Assembly (NCBI GenBank): GCA_947629625.1
Contig: CANRES010000004.1
Coordinates: 1-48,007, forward strand
Direction of reading: 5' to 3'
Origin: an uncultured Clostridia bacterium
Lineage (GTDB): Bacteria; Bacillota; Clostridia; TANB77; CAG-508
DNA: 48,007 nt
The position numbers were made by a program, and so were the translations under genes. Positions 18,444-27,684 of this stretch are shown piece by piece; within the stretch, counting starts at the first letter, position 1; each line of letters starts with the position of its first letter. The notes beneath the pieces are model-generated. The model did not search any database, was not told the DNA's origin, and was given only the letters and a program-made list of their open reading frames with translations.

Positions 18444-18886
18444 TGCCATTAATACCAAAAAGATCAAAATTTAGAAAAATGCAAAAAGGTAGAAATAGAG
18501 GTAAAGCAACAAGAGGAAATATGGTTACAGACGGAGATTACGGACTACAAGCAACAGAAGCTGCTTGGATAACAACAAACCAAATAGAAGCAGCCCGTGT
18601 TGCTATGACACGTTATATTAAAAGAGGTGGAAAAGTTTGGATAAAAATATTTGCAGATAAACCAGTAACTAAAAAACCTGCAGATACTCGTATGGGTAAA
18701 GGTAAAGGAGCACCAGAATACTGGGTTGCAGTTGTAAAACCAGGAAGAGTATTATTTGAAATCCAAGGAATTCCAGAAGATGTTGCAAAAGAAGCGTTAA
18801 GATTAGCAGCAAATAAACTACCAGTAAAAACAAAATTTGTAGTAAGAGAAAATAAAGTAGGTGGTGATAGTGATGAAGATAAATAA
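18443..18886 (+). CDS. rplP: 50S ribosomal protein L16
   Basis: 147 aa. L16 organises the tRNA-binding region of the 50S subunit. [36 protein letters not shown] and [18 protein letters not shown] are characteristic. It starts within the rpsC stop codon and its 3' end overlaps rpmC by 14 bp. Confidence 0.98.
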   Translation: MPLIPKRSKFRKMQKGRNRGKATRGNMVTDGDYGLQATEAAWITTNQIEAARVAMTRYIKRGGKVWIKIFADKPVTKKPADTRMGKGKGAPEYWVAVVKPGRVLFEIQGIPEDVAKEALRLAANKLPVKTKFVVRENKVGGDSDEDK

Positions 18887-19070
18887 AATAGTAGAAATGT
18901 CTTCACCAGAACTAGAAAAAGAGTTAAGTGAATTAAAATCAGAATTATTTAAGTTGAGATTTAGTTTAGCAACAAATGGACTAGACAATCCAATGAAAAT
19001 AAAAGAAATAAAAAAAGACATAGCTAGAATAAAAACAGTATTAAGACAAAGAGAATTGAAAGGAGAATAA
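18873..19070 (+). CDS. rpmC: 50S ribosomal protein L29
   Basis: 65 aa helical hairpin protein at the tunnel exit, binding site for SRP and trigger factor with L23. [20 protein letters not shown] and [16 protein letters not shown] are typical. The ATG at 18873 is preferred over the in-frame GTG at 18861, because the GTG lies inside the ribosome binding site (AGGTGGTGA). Overlaps the end of rplP. Confidence 0.95.
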   Translation: MKINKIVEMSSPELEKELSELKSELFKLRFSLATNGLDNPMKIKEIKKDIARIKTVLRQRELKGE

Positions 19071-19074
19071 TTCT

Positions 19075-19338
19075 ATGGAAGAAAGAAATCTTCGTAAAGT
19101 TATGATAGGTACTGTAACATCTAATAAAATGGATAAAACAGTAGTTGTATCAGTTGAAAAAAGTGTAAGACATAAAATTTACAATAAAATTGTAAAAAGA
19201 ACATATAAATTAAAAGCACATGATGAAGAAAATAAATGCAACATAGGAGATAAAGTTAAAGTAATGGAAACTCGTCCACTTTCAAAACAAAAAAGATGGA
19301 GAGTTGTTGAAATTGTAGAAAAAGCAATAATAAAATAA
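19075..19338 (+). CDS. rpsQ: 30S ribosomal protein S17
   Basis: 87 aa OB-fold protein binding 16S rRNA early in 30S assembly. [19 protein letters not shown] and [20 protein letters not shown] match the family. It starts 4 bp after rpmC, with AAAGGAG inside the end of rpmC. Confidence 0.97.
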   Translation: MEERNLRKVMIGTVTSNKMDKTVVVSVEKSVRHKIYNKIVKRTYKLKAHDEENKCNIGDKVKVMETRPLSKQKRWRVVEIVEKAIIK

Positions 19339-19365
19339 AAATTAAAGATAGGAGGAAACCATATT

Positions 19366-19734
19366 ATGGTACAACAACAGACTATATTAAAAGTAGCTGA
19401 TAACACTGGTGCAAAAGAAATAATGTGTATCAGATGTTTAGGTGGTTCTTATAGAAAATATGCAGGAATAGGCGATGTAATCGTTGCTTCTGTTAAAAGT
19501 GCTACACCAGGTGGCGTTGTAAAAAAAGGTGATGTTGTAAAAGCAGTTGTAGTTAGAACAAAGAAAAGTATTAGACGTGCCGATGGTTCATATATTAGAT
19601 TTGATGAAAATGCAGCAGTTCTTATTCGTGACGATAAAACACCAAGAGGAACTCGTATATTTGGACCAATAGCAAGAGAGTTAAGAGATGGAGAGTATAT
19701 GAAAATACTTTCATTAGCACCAGAGGTTTTATAA
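19366..19734 (+). CDS. rplN: 50S ribosomal protein L14
   Basis: 122 aa, normal length. It contributes to intersubunit bridge B8. [38 protein letters not shown] and the C-terminal [15 protein letters not shown] are intact. Confidence 0.98.
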   Translation: MVQQQTILKVADNTGAKEIMCIRCLGGSYRKYAGIGDVIVASVKSATPGGVVKKGDVVKAVVVRTKKSIRRADGSYIRFDENAAVLIRDDKTPRGTRIFGPIARELRDGEYMKILSLAPEVL

Positions 19735-19778
19735 ACCTTAAATAAAAAAATCTTGTAATAAAGAGGTGAAAAAATATA

Positions 19779-20087
19779 ATGAAAATAAAAAAAGGCGATA
19801 ATGTTATGGTTTTATCAGGAAATGATAAAGGTAAAACAGGTGAAGTTTTAGAAGTTATACCAAAAACAGAAAAAATAATTGTTAAAGGTGTTAATATAAG
19901 AAAAAAACATACAAAACCTAGAAAACAAGGGGAACAAGGTGGAATTATTCCAGTTGAATGTGCTATACATAGTTCAAAAGTAAATATAGTATGTCCAAAA
20001 TGTAATAAACCAACTAGAATAGGTTATCAAATTGAAAAAGATGAAAAAATTCGTGTTTGTAAAAGATGCGGTAATAAATTGAAATAG
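19779..20087 (+). CDS. rplX: 50S ribosomal protein L24 (zinc-type C-terminus)
   Basis: 102 aa. Assembly initiator protein with an N-terminal KOW motif (MKIKKGDNVMVLSGNDKGK). The C-terminal part has two CxxC pairs (CPKC and CKRC, about 20 residues apart), a likely zinc knuckle found in many but not all bacterial L24 proteins. Confidence 0.97.
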   Translation: MKIKKGDNVMVLSGNDKGKTGEVLEVIPKTEKIIVKGVNIRKKHTKPRKQGEQGGIIPVECAIHSSKVNIVCPKCNKPTRIGYQIEKDEKIRVCKRCGNKLK

Positions 20088-20109
20088 GAAAGGAGGTCTA
20101 TATTAGACT

Positions 20110-20649
20110 ATGGAAAAATTAAGAGAGCAATATGAAAAAGAAGTAGTTCCAGCATTAATGAAAAAATTTAATTATAAATCTATTATGCAAGTTCCAAAAC
20201 TTGAAAAAATAGTTATAAATATAGGTTTAGGAGATATAAAAGAAAATCCAAAATCATTAGAAAATGCTATGAATGATTTAAGTTTAATAACAGGTCAAAA
20301 ACCAGTTGTTACAAAGGCTAAAAAAGCAATAGCAGCATTTAAAATTAGAGAAGGTGTAAATATAGGATGCAAAGTTACATTAAGGTCAACAAAAATGTAC
20401 GAATTTGCATACAAATTCTTTAATGTTGCTCTTCCAAGAGTAAGAGATTTTAGAGGTGTTTCTACAAACTCTTTTGATGGAAGAGGAAATTACTCAATAG
20501 GAGTTAAAGAACAATTAATATTCCCTGAGATTGAATATGATAAAGTAGATAAATTAAGAGGAATGGATATAATATTTGTTACAACAGCAAAATCTGACGA
20601 AGAAGCAAGAGAATTATTAACATTATTAGGTATGCCATTCAAAAATTAA
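20110..20649 (+). CDS. rplE: 50S ribosomal protein L5
   Basis: 179 aa, full length. L5 binds 5S rRNA in the central protuberance. [19 protein letters not shown] at the start, [20 protein letters not shown] in the middle, and the C-terminal [18 protein letters not shown] are typical. Confidence 0.98.
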   Translation: MEKLREQYEKEVVPALMKKFNYKSIMQVPKLEKIVINIGLGDIKENPKSLENAMNDLSLITGQKPVVTKAKKAIAAFKIREGVNIGCKVTLRSTKMYEFAYKFFNVALPRVRDFRGVSTNSFDGRGNYSIGVKEQLIFPEIEYDKVDKLRGMDIIFVTTAKSDEEARELLTLLGMPFKN

Positions 20650-20656
20650 AAAATAA

Positions 20657-20673
20657 TAGGAAGTTAATTCCTA
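20657..20673 (+). other. Intercistronic hairpin between rplE and rpsZ
   Basis: TAGGAA and TTCCTA form a 6-bp stem with a 5-nt loop in the 53-bp gap. No T-run follows, so it is not a terminator. Confidence 0.4.
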
Positions 20674-20702
20674 CACTTAAAAAAGGAGTGTGAATAAATC
20701 AA

Positions 20703-20888
20703 ATGGCAAAAAAGTCAATGAAAGTAAAACAAGCTAGACCACAAAAATACAAAACAAGAGAATATAATAGATGTAAAATTTGTGGTAGACCACATGCTTA
20801 TATAAGAAAATATGGAATATGCCGTGTTTGTTTTAGAGAATTAGCACATAAAGGAGAAATTCCAGGTGTTAAAAAAGCAAGTTGGTAA
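20703..20888 (+). CDS. rpsZ: 30S ribosomal protein S14, zinc-binding type Z
   Basis: 61 aa, the short zinc form. The two pairs CKIC and CRVC, separated by 12 residues, form the zinc ribbon; the zinc-free long paralogue would be about 89 aa. Ends IPGVKKASW, as usual. Standard position between L5 and S8. Confidence 0.97.
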   Translation: MAKKSMKVKQARPQKYKTREYNRCKICGRPHAYIRKYGICRVCFRELAHKGEIPGVKKASW

Positions 20889-20925
20889 AAATTAATTTTA
20901 GAAAAAGATAGGAGGTAAAGATTTA

Positions 20926-21324
20926 ATGAATACTACTGACCCAATAGCAGATATGTTAACAAGAATTAGAAATGCAAATACATCTAAACATAAAACTGTT
21001 GATATACCTGAATCAAATATAAAATTAGCAATAACAAAAATATTATTTAAAGAAGGATATATAAAATCATTTGAAGAAATAAGTACAGAAAATCAAGGAA
21101 TTATAAGAATTACTTTAAAATATGATGAAAAAGGTAAAAGAGTTATAGCAGGTTTAAAAAGAATAAGTAAACCAGGATTAAGAATATATGCAGCAAAAGA
21201 CGAGTTACCAAAAGTATTAAATGGATTAGGAATAGCTTTAATTTCTACTTCAAAAGGAATAATGACAGATAAAGAAGCAAGAGAATTAGGAGTTGGAGGA
21301 GAAGTTCTAGCTTACGTTTGGTAA
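20926..21324 (+). CDS. rpsH: 30S ribosomal protein S8
   Basis: 132 aa. Central-domain assembly protein and, in E. coli, the repressor of the spc operon. [14 protein letters not shown] opens it; the C-terminal [20 protein letters not shown] loop contacts helix 21 of 16S rRNA in the family. Confidence 0.98.
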   Translation: MNTTDPIADMLTRIRNANTSKHKTVDIPESNIKLAITKILFKEGYIKSFEEISTENQGIIRITLKYDEKGKRVIAGLKRISKPGLRIYAAKDELPKVLNGLGIALISTSKGIMTDKEARELGVGGEVLAYVW

Positions 21325-21357
21325 TAAAAATATAATAAATAAGAAAGGAGAATTACA

Positions 21358-21897
21358 ATGTCAAGAATAGGAAATAAACCTATTACAGTACCAAGTGATG
21401 TTGAAGTAAAAATAGATGGTCAAAAAATTACTGTAAAAGGACCAAAAGGAACATTAGAAAGAGAAATACATAAAAATATGAAAATGTCATTAGAAAATAA
21501 TGTTATTACAATAAAAAGACCAGATGATGAACCAGCAAATAGAAGTTTACATGGTTTAACAAGAACATTAATAAATAATATGATAATAGGTGTTAAAGAC
21601 GAATTTAAAAAAGACCTTGAAATAAATGGTGTTGGATATAGAGTACAAAAACAAGGAAATAATTTAGTTTTATCTTTGGGATATTCACATCCAGTAACAT
21701 TTAATGCACCAGAAGGAATAACATTTGACGTTCCAAGTCAAAACCAAATAACAGTAAGAGGAATAGATAAAGAATTAGTTGGTCAAACTGCCGCTGTTAT
21801 TAGAACAAAGAGATTACCAGAAGTTTATAGAGGTAAAGGTATTAAATATGCTGATGAAGTTATTAGACGTAAAGAAGGAAAAGCAGGTAAAAAATAG
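21358..21897 (+). CDS. rplF: 50S ribosomal protein L6
   Basis: 179 aa, full length. Two repeated alpha/beta domains near the sarcin-ricin loop. MSRIGNKPITVPSDVEVKI, VKGPKGTL and the C-terminal VYRGKGIKYADEVIRRKEGK are diagnostic. Confidence 0.98.
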   Translation: MSRIGNKPITVPSDVEVKIDGQKITVKGPKGTLEREIHKNMKMSLENNVITIKRPDDEPANRSLHGLTRTLINNMIIGVKDEFKKDLEINGVGYRVQKQGNNLVLSLGYSHPVTFNAPEGITFDVPSQNQITVRGIDKELVGQTAAVIRTKRLPEVYRGKGIKYADEVIRRKEGKAGKK

Positions 21898-21906
21898 AAT
21901 TCATAT

Positions 21907-21928
21907 TACTAATGCTGTTACATTAGTA
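21907..21928 (+). other. Intercistronic hairpin before rplR
   Basis: TACTAATG and CATTAGTA form a perfect 8-bp stem with a 6-nt loop, ending directly before the rplR ribosome binding site. It could influence translation initiation or mRNA processing. Confidence 0.5.
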
Positions 21929-21941
21929 GAAAGGAGAAAAT

Positions 21942-22301
21942 ATGATAAACAAAGCAAATAGAAATGAAGAAAGAAAAAGAAGACATATTCGTGTTCGTAG
22001 AAAAATAAGTGGTACAGCAGAATGTCCAAGACTATGTATATTTAGAAGCAATAAAAATATATTTGCACAAATAATTGATGATGTTGAAGGTAAAACATTA
22101 GTTAGTGCATCAACATTAGATAAAGAAATAAAAACAAAATATAGTAATATAGAAGCAGCAAAAGAAGTAGGAGCATTAATAGCAAAAAGAGCATTAGAAA
22201 AAAATATAAAAACAGTTGTATATGATAGAGGAGGATACATCTATCATGGTGTTGTAAAAGAATTTGCTGAAAGTGCACGTAGTGCAGGATTAGAATTTTA
22301 A
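21942..22301 (+). CDS. rplR: 50S ribosomal protein L18
   Basis: 119 aa. Binds 5S rRNA with L5. The basic start ([19 protein letters not shown]), [17 protein letters not shown], and the C-terminal [20 protein letters not shown] match the family. Confidence 0.98.
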   Translation: MINKANRNEERKRRHIRVRRKISGTAECPRLCIFRSNKNIFAQIIDDVEGKTLVSASTLDKEIKTKYSNIEAAKEVGALIAKRALEKNIKTVVYDRGGYIYHGVVKEFAESARSAGLEF

Positions 22302-22332
22302 TAAAACTTGTTGAAAGGAGAAAAAAATCTAA

Positions 22333-22818
22333 ATGGAAAATACAGTAGAATTAAAAGAAAAAGTAGTTGCTATTAACAGAGTTGCTAAAGTTGTTAAAGG
22401 TGGTAGAACTTTTAGATTTAGTGCTGTTGTAGTTGTTGGTGATGAACAAGGTCATGTTGGTGTTGGTAGCGGTAAAGCATCAGAAGTTCCAGATGCTATA
22501 AAAAAAGCAATAGAAGATGCAAAGAAAAATTTAGTTGAAGTACCAGTTGTAGGTACAACAATACCTCATGAATATGTTGGAAAATTTGGTAGTGCAAGTG
22601 TTATATTAAAACCAGCAGCAGAAGGTACTGGTGTTATTGCAGGTGGTAGTGTTAGACCAGTATTAGAATTAGCAGGATACAAAGATATAAGAACAAAAGT
22701 TAATGGAACAAATAATCCAAGAAACGTTGTTTATGCTACTATAAATGCTCTTGAAAATATGAGTACTGTTGAACAAATAGCAAGAAAAAGAGGAAAAAAA
22801 GTAGAAGAAATATTATAA
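22333..22818 (+). CDS. rpsE: 30S ribosomal protein S5
   Basis: 161 aa. Decoding fidelity and mRNA helicase role at the entry tunnel. [19 protein letters not shown] and [20 protein letters not shown] are typical. The usual next gene, rpmD (L30), is absent: rplO begins 42 bp later. Confidence 0.98.
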   Translation: MENTVELKEKVVAINRVAKVVKGGRTFRFSAVVVVGDEQGHVGVGSGKASEVPDAIKKAIEDAKKNLVEVPVVGTTIPHEYVGKFGSASVILKPAAEGTGVIAGGSVRPVLELAGYKDIRTKVNGTNNPRNVVYATINALENMSTVEQIARKRGKKVEEIL

Positions 22819-22860
22819 TAGTACAATAAAAATAATAAAATTTGAGAGGAGGACAAGGAA

Positions 22861-23295
22861 ATGCAATTAGGTGAATTAAAACCAGCAACTGAAAAAATAC
22901 AAAGAAGAAGAGTAGGACGTGGTATTGGTTCAGGTTTAGGAAAAACATCTGGAAAAGGACATAAAGGACAAAAAGCAAGATCAGGTGGAGGAGTTAGACG
23001 TGGTTTTGAAGGTGGTCAAACTCCATTATATAGAAGATTACCTAAAAGAGGTTTTACAAATATACACGCAAAAAATTATGTAGAAATTACATTAACTATG
23101 CTTAATAAATCTAAAGCAACAGAAGTAACAGCAGAAACTTTACTTGAAGAAGGAATAATAAGTAAAATTAATGATGGAATAGTTGTTTTAGGAACAGGAA
23201 GTTTAGATAAAAAATTAACAGTTAAAGCAAAGAGATTTACAAAAACAGCTGCTGAAAAAATCGAAGCTGTTGGTGGAAAGATAGAGGTGATTTAA
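22861..23295 (+). CDS. rplO: 50S ribosomal protein L15
   Basis: 144 aa. Late assembly protein. The Gly/Arg-rich N-terminal extension ([20 protein letters not shown]) and [15 protein letters not shown] are diagnostic. Its stop is immediately followed by the secY TTG, so translation is probably coupled. Confidence 0.98.
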   Translation: MQLGELKPATEKIQRRRVGRGIGSGLGKTSGKGHKGQKARSGGGVRRGFEGGQTPLYRRLPKRGFTNIHAKNYVEITLTMLNKSKATEVTAETLLEEGIISKINDGIVVLGTGSLDKKLTVKAKRFTKTAAEKIEAVGGKIEVI

Positions 23296-24618
23296 TTGTT
23301 AAAAACTATACAAAACGCATTAAAAACACCTGAAATAAGAAAAAAATTATTATTTACACTTGTATTAATAGTTGTATTTAGATTAGGTTGTTTTATAACA
23401 GTTCCAGGAGTTGATGCACTAGAATTAGAAGAAGCAATGTCAGTATCTAGCAATGGTATAAGTGGATTAATAGATTTAATATCAGGTGGAGCCTTTTCAA
23501 GATTTTCAATATTTGCAATGTCAATAAATCCATATATTACTGCATCAATAGTAATACAATTATTGGCAATGATAATACCTTCATTAGAGAGATTAACTAA
23601 AGAAGGTGGAGAAGAAGGAAGAGCAAAAATTAATAGATATACAAAAATTGCTACAATTATATTAGCATTAATAGAAGCATTAGGATTATTCCTAACATAT
23701 AAATCTTATGGAATATTCATAGATACAAGCTTCTTAACAGGAGTATTAGTTGTATTATCATTAATGACTGGTACAGCATTACTTATGTGGTTAGGTGAAC
23801 AAATAACTGCAAAAGGAATTGGAAACGGAATATCATTAATAATATTTGTTGGTATAGTTTCAGGTTTACCAAGTTTAGTAAATACAATTAAAAATTTAAT
23901 ATTTACTCCAGCAGGTTTCTCTACTACAGGATTATTAACTGCATTGGGTATAATTATAGGTGCTATAATTTTAGTTGCAGGAGTTGTATTTGTACAACAA
24001 GCAGAGAGAAGAGTACCTGTACAATATGCTAAAAAAGTTGTTGGAAGAAAAATGTATGGTGGACAAAATACACATATACCATTAAAACTTGCTATGGCAG
24101 GTGTTATGCCAGTTATATTTGCATCATCATTTATGACATTCCCTGCAATGATATTACAAATATTTATATCAGATATAGCAACAAGAACTGGATTTTGGGC
24201 AGGAGTATATAAATTTTCAATAGCAACATCTACATCAAACGTACCAATAGGATATTCAATAGCAAATGCAATTGTATACTTATTGTTAATAGTAGGATTT
24301 ACATTTTTCTATACTTATGCAACATTTAATCCAGCAGAAGTTTCAAACAATATTAAGAAAAATGGTGGATTTATACCAGGAATTAGAGCAGGAAAACCTA
24401 CAACAGATTATTTAACATCAATTATGAGTAAGTTAACATGGTTTGGAGGATTCTTCTTAGCAATAATAGCAATATTACCAATGCTATTAAGATTTACAGA
24501 CTTAAACTTAACATTTGGTGGAACATCAATATTAATCGTTGTTGGTGTTGCATTAGAAACTGTTCAACAATTAGAATCACAATTAGTAATGAGACATTAC
24601 AAAGGATTCTTAGAATAA
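23296..24618 (+). CDS. secY: Protein translocase subunit SecY
   Basis: 440 aa, ten membrane segments forming the SecYEG channel. Conserved cytoplasmic stretches: ITASIVIQLLAMIIPSLERL, EEGRAKINRYTK, and the C5 loop PGIRAGKPTTDYL. The TTG start at 23296 directly abuts the rplO stop; AGAGGTGA within rplO is its ribosome site and MLKTIQNALKTPEIRKKLLF is the usual SecY N-terminus. Last gene of the spc part, followed by long hairpins. Confidence 0.97.
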   Translation: MLKTIQNALKTPEIRKKLLFTLVLIVVFRLGCFITVPGVDALELEEAMSVSSNGISGLIDLISGGAFSRFSIFAMSINPYITASIVIQLLAMIIPSLERLTKEGGEEGRAKINRYTKIATIILALIEALGLFLTYKSYGIFIDTSFLTGVLVVLSLMTGTALLMWLGEQITAKGIGNGISLIIFVGIVSGLPSLVNTIKNLIFTPAGFSTTGLLTALGIIIGAIILVAGVVFVQQAERRVPVQYAKKVVGRKMYGGQNTHIPLKLAMAGVMPVIFASSFMTFPAMILQIFISDIATRTGFWAGVYKFSIATSTSNVPIGYSIANAIVYLLLIVGFTFFYTYATFNPAEVSNNIKKNGGFIPGIRAGKPTTDYLTSIMSKLTWFGGFFLAIIAILPMLLRFTDLNLTFGGTSILIVVGVALETVQQLESQLVMRHYKGFLE

Positions 24619-24651
24619 TAATTTATAATAAAAATAAAAAATTAATAAAAT

Positions 24652-24737
24652 CACAGCCTTATATAGATTTTTTGAAAAATTATGGCTTTTATAATAAAGA
24701 CCTAATCTTTCAAAAAATTCTATAAAAATAGGCTGTG
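24652..24737 (+). repeat. Long imperfect hairpin between secY and adk
   Basis: The outer arms CACAGCCT (24652-24659) and AGGCTGTG (24730-24737) are perfectly complementary. Inside them, a 15-nt arm at 24663-24677 pairs with 24708-24723 with one bulged base. A 30-nt loop remains. It resembles a small palindromic element or a large terminator/processing structure; no T-run follows directly. Confidence 0.6.
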
Positions 24738-24746
24738 TATAATAAT

Positions 24747-24786
24747 TTTTTTAATTATTATAAAAAATAATAATTAAAAAAGTTAT
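24747..24786 (+). terminator. Perfect 15-bp AT hairpin before adk
   Basis: TTTTTTAATTATTAT (24747-24761) and ATAATAATTAAAAAA (24767-24781) pair perfectly around a 5-nt A loop. It is only weakly terminator-like on the plus strand (no clear T-run after it). On the minus strand the arm supplies a T-run. Confidence 0.4.
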
Positions 24787-24810
24787 TTAATTTAAAGGAG
24801 TTGTTAAAAA

Positions 24811-25476
24811 ATGATTATAATTATGTTAGGGGCACCAGGCACTGGAAAAGGTACAGTAGCAACAATATTAGCACAAGGATTAAATATTCCTCAAATATCA
24901 ACAGGAGATATGTTTAGAAAAGCAATAAGTGAAAAAACAGAAGTAGGAATAGAAGCAAATAAATATATATCAGAAGGAAAACTTGTTCCAGACGATATAA
25001 CAATAAAAATTGTTGAAGAAAGATTAATGCAAGAAGATACTAAAAATGGAGCAATATTAGATGGTTTTCCAAGAACAGAAAATCAAGCAAAAGTATTACA
25101 AAAATTTTTAGAAGAACAAGGAAAAACAGTAAATTATGCAATAAACTTATCTTCACCAGAAGATGAAATAATTGAAAGAATAGTAAATAGAAGAGTTTGC
25201 TCAAATCAAGAATGCAAAACAATATATAATGTTACATTATCACCTTCAAAAGTAGAAGGTATATGCGATAAATGTGGACAAAAATTAATTCAAAGACAAG
25301 ATGATACAGAAGAAACTGTTAAAGAAAGAATAAAAACTTATAAAGCAACATCACAACCAATAATAGATTTCTATAAAGAAAAAAATGTTTTAGTTGATGC
25401 ACTTGTAAGTAAAAAAATAAATAAAATGGGAAAAGACATAGCACAAGATTTAATAAAAATGATAAAAGGAGAATAA
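24811..25476 (+). CDS. adk: Adenylate kinase (zinc LID type)
   Basis: 221 aa. Converts ATP + AMP to two ADP. P-loop GAPGTGKGT (7-15), AMP-binding TGDMFR and DGFPRT (84-89), and a LID with four Cys (130, 135, 152, 155) that probably bind zinc; the first pair is spaced C-x4-C rather than the common C-x2-C. Usual position after secY, but the 192-bp gap with large hairpins may separate its expression from the ribosomal genes. Confidence 0.97.
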   Translation: MIIIMLGAPGTGKGTVATILAQGLNIPQISTGDMFRKAISEKTEVGIEANKYISEGKLVPDDITIKIVEERLMQEDTKNGAILDGFPRTENQAKVLQKFLEEQGKTVNYAINLSSPEDEIIERIVNRRVCSNQECKTIYNVTLSPSKVEGICDKCGQKLIQRQDDTEETVKERIKTYKATSQPIIDFYKEKNVLVDALVSKKINKMGKDIAQDLIKMIKGE

Positions 25477-25488
25477 AAAAGACCTAAA

Positions 25489-26259
25489 ATGATAGAAATT
25501 AAATCTAAAAGAGAAATTGAACTTATGAAGGAAGCATGTAGAATAGCAGCACTAACTCATAAGGCAATAGAAGAAGCAATTAAACCCGGAGTATCTACAT
25601 TAGAATTAGATATGATTGCAGAAAATGTAATTAGAAAAAATGGTGGAATACCAGCAGAAAAAGGGTATCCAAGTGGAATAAAAGGTGTACCAGATTTTCC
25701 TGCATCAATATGTGCCTCAATAAATGATGAGGTCATACATGGAATTCCATCTAAAAATGTTATATTAAAAAATGGAGATATCATAAGTATAGATTTAGTT
25801 GCATATAAAGATGGCTTCAATGGAGATATGGCAAGAACATATATAGTAGGAACTACAAGTAAAGAAAATGAAAGATTAATTGAAATTACAAAACAAGCAT
25901 TTTTTGAAGGTATTAAATTTGCAAAAAAAGGTTATAGAATAGGAGATGTATCTCACGCTATTGGGGAATTTGTAGAAAAAAATGGATATAGTGTTGTAAA
26001 AGAATTTCAAGGGCACGGAATAGGAAGACAAATGCATGAAGATCCGGGAATTCCAAACTATGGAAAAGCAGGTAAAGGTGCAAAATTAGAACCCGGTATG
26101 ACACTTGCAATAGAACCAATGGTAATAATGGGAAAAGAAAATATTTTAGAATTAGATGACGGCTGGACAATCATTACAGAAGATGGTACAAATTCAGCTC
26201 ATTATGAAAATACAATTTTAATTACAGAAAAAGAGCCAGAGATATTGACAAAAATTTAA
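25489..26259 (+). CDS. map: Methionine aminopeptidase, type I
   Basis: 256 aa. Removes N-terminal Met from nascent proteins. All five metal ligands are present: Asp102, Asp113, His176, Glu209 and Glu240. The GHGIG and EPGMTLAIEP motifs are typical. Starts 12 bp after adk. The promoter for infA lies within its last codons. Confidence 0.97.
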   Translation: MIEIKSKREIELMKEACRIAALTHKAIEEAIKPGVSTLELDMIAENVIRKNGGIPAEKGYPSGIKGVPDFPASICASINDEVIHGIPSKNVILKNGDIISIDLVAYKDGFNGDMARTYIVGTTSKENERLIEITKQAFFEGIKFAKKGYRIGDVSHAIGEFVEKNGYSVVKEFQGHGIGRQMHEDPGIPNYGKAGKGAKLEPGMTLAIEPMVIMGKENILELDDGWTIITEDGTNSAHYENTILITEKEPEILTKI

Positions 26260-26273
26260 AAGTGATATATAAT
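26245..26273 (+). promoter_or_regulatory. Consensus sigma-A promoter for infA and the alpha operon
   Basis: TTGACA (26245-26250), 17 bp, TATAAT (26268-26273): both hexamers perfect. The -35 lies inside the end of map. Transcription should start near 26280, giving a short leader to infA. Confidence 0.9.
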
Positions 26274-26315
26274 ATAAAGGCTAATTAATTTTTAATTATT
26301 TAAGGAGGAGTTAAA

Positions 26316-26534
26316 TTGGCAAAAGAAGACATAATTGAGGTAGAAGGAACAGTAGTAGAAACACTACCAAATACTAATTTTAAAGTTGAACTAGAAAATG
26401 GGCATCAAATATTAGCACATATTTCAGGAAAACTTAGAATGAACTACATAAAAATATTACCGGGTGATAAAGTAAAAGTAGAACTTTCACCTTATGACTT
26501 AACAAAAGGTAGAATTATATGGAGGGCTAAATAG
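26316..26534 (+). CDS. infA: Translation initiation factor IF-1
   Basis: 72 aa OB-fold protein that occupies the A site during initiation. [18 protein letters not shown] and [20 protein letters not shown] are diagnostic. The start is TTG at 26316 (AAGGAGGAG 7-15 nt upstream), needed to give the standard N-terminus. The small KOW-domain ribosomal-like gene often found between map and infA in Firmicutes is absent. Confidence 0.97.
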   Translation: MAKEDIIEVEGTVVETLPNTNFKVELENGHQILAHISGKLRMNYIKILPGDKVKVELSPYDLTKGRIIWRAK

Positions 26535-26585
26535 AACAAATAAAAATTTGTTTAAAATATAAGATTATTTGAAGAGGTGAAGAAA

Positions 26586-26699
26586 ATGAAAGTAAGACCA
26601 TCAGTAAAAAAAATATGCGAAAAATGCAAAGTAATCAAAAGAAAAGGTGTTATTAGAGTAATATGTGAAAACCCAAAACATAAACAAAGACAAGGGTAA
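26586..26699 (+). CDS. rpmJ: 50S ribosomal protein L36 (zinc form)
   Basis: 37 aa: [20 protein letters not shown] then [17 protein letters not shown]. Three Cys (11, 14, 27) and His32 form the family zinc site. GAGGTGA precedes ATG. Position between infA and rpsM is standard. Confidence 0.98.
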   Translation: MKVRPSVKKICEKCKVIKRKGVIRVICENPKHKQRQG

Positions 26700-26715
26700 T
26701 TAAATTTTGATATTT

Positions 26716-26755
26716 ACACAAAAACGGGTAGCGGCTGTTAAAATCCTTTTTGTGT
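26716..26755 (+). promoter_or_regulatory. Hairpin in the rpmJ-rpsM gap (possible leader element)
   Basis: ACACAAAAA-CGG (26716-26727) pairs with CC-TTTTTGTGT (26745-26755) around a GC-richer loop GGTAGCGGCTG. The 170-bp gap before rpsM also contains an AT palindrome (near 26788-26808). rpsD is in this operon, and S4 controls the alpha operon in E. coli, so a regulatory leader is plausible but unproven. Confidence 0.35.
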
Positions 26756-26869
26756 TTATATATATTTATGCTGGAATGTTTAATGACTATTATTATATAT
26801 AATAATACATTTCACATTAATCAGGAAGGCACACTAATTAAATATTTATTTGGAGGTGCAAAAAAAAAT

Positions 26870-27238
26870 ATGGCTCGTATAGCAGGAGTAGATTTACCAA
26901 GAGAAAAAAGAGTAGAAATAGGGCTTACCTATATATATGGAATAGGAGTTTCTAGTTCTAACAAAATTCTTAAAAAAGCTGGTGTTAATCCAGATACAAG
27001 AATTAAAGACTTAACAGACGAACAAGTAAACAGTATAAGAAAAGTAATAGACGACGAATACAAAGTAGAAGGAGACTTAAGAAGGGAAGTTGCTCTAAAC
27101 ATAAAAAGACTTACTGAAATCGGATGTTATAGAGGTTTAAGACATAGAAGAGGACTACCTGTAAGAGGACAAAGAACAAAAACTAATGCTCGTACAAGAA
27201 AAGGTCCTAGAAAAATAGTTAGTAAAAGTAAAAAATAA
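26870..27238 (+). CDS. rpsM: 30S ribosomal protein S13
   Basis: 122 aa. Head protein contacting the P-site tRNA and the 50S subunit. [20 protein letters not shown], then [20 protein letters not shown] and the basic tail. The frame is open upstream to 26750, but the ATG at 26870 has TGGAGGTG in front of it and begins the conserved sequence. Confidence 0.98.
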   Translation: MARIAGVDLPREKRVEIGLTYIYGIGVSSSNKILKKAGVNPDTRIKDLTDEQVNSIRKVIDDEYKVEGDLRREVALNIKRLTEIGCYRGLRHRRGLPVRGQRTKTNARTRKGPRKIVSKSKK

Positions 27239-27254
27239 GGAGGTAAGAAACTAA

Positions 27255-27650
27255 ATGGCTAAGCAAAATGTAGCAAAAAAGACACCTAGAAGAAATAGAA
27301 AAAACATCGATAAGGGTGCTGCTCATATTCATTCTAGTTTTAATAATACAATAGTTACTGTTACTGATGTTCAAGGAAATGTTATATCTTGGGCAAGTGC
27401 AGGAGAACTTGGTTTTAAAGGTTCAAGAAAAAGTACACCATTTGCTGCTGGTCAAGCAGCAGAAACTGCTGCAAAAGCAGGAATGGAACATGGTTTAAAA
27501 TCTGTTGAGGTATATGTAAAAGGACCGGGAGCCGGACGTGAAGCGGCAATTAGAGCACTTCAAACAGCAGGTCTAGAAATTAGCGTTATAAAAGACGTAA
27601 CTGCAATACCACATAATGGATGTAGACCACCAAAAAGAAGAAGAGTATAA
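27255..27650 (+). CDS. rpsK: 30S ribosomal protein S11
   Basis: 131 aa. Platform protein near the E site. [25 protein letters not shown]-like [17 protein letters not shown], and the C-terminal [14 protein letters not shown] are typical. Starts 16 bp after rpsM with AAGGAGGT. Confidence 0.98.
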   Translation: MAKQNVAKKTPRRNRKNIDKGAAHIHSSFNNTIVTVTDVQGNVISWASAGELGFKGSRKSTPFAAGQAAETAAKAGMEHGLKSVEVYVKGPGAGREAAIRALQTAGLEISVIKDVTAIPHNGCRPPKRRRV

Positions 27651-27684
27651 AAAATAATTTTTTAGTGAGGTGAAATTTAATAAA

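Noticed and set aside
24438-24725. Plus-strand frame overlapping the end of secY
   Set aside because: It lies out of frame in secY and then runs through hairpin sequence; composition is Asn/Ile-rich noise and no ribosome site is present.
26750-26869. Forty-residue N-terminal extension of S13
   Set aside because: The extension is not S13-like, and a strong ribosome site precedes the ATG at 26870.
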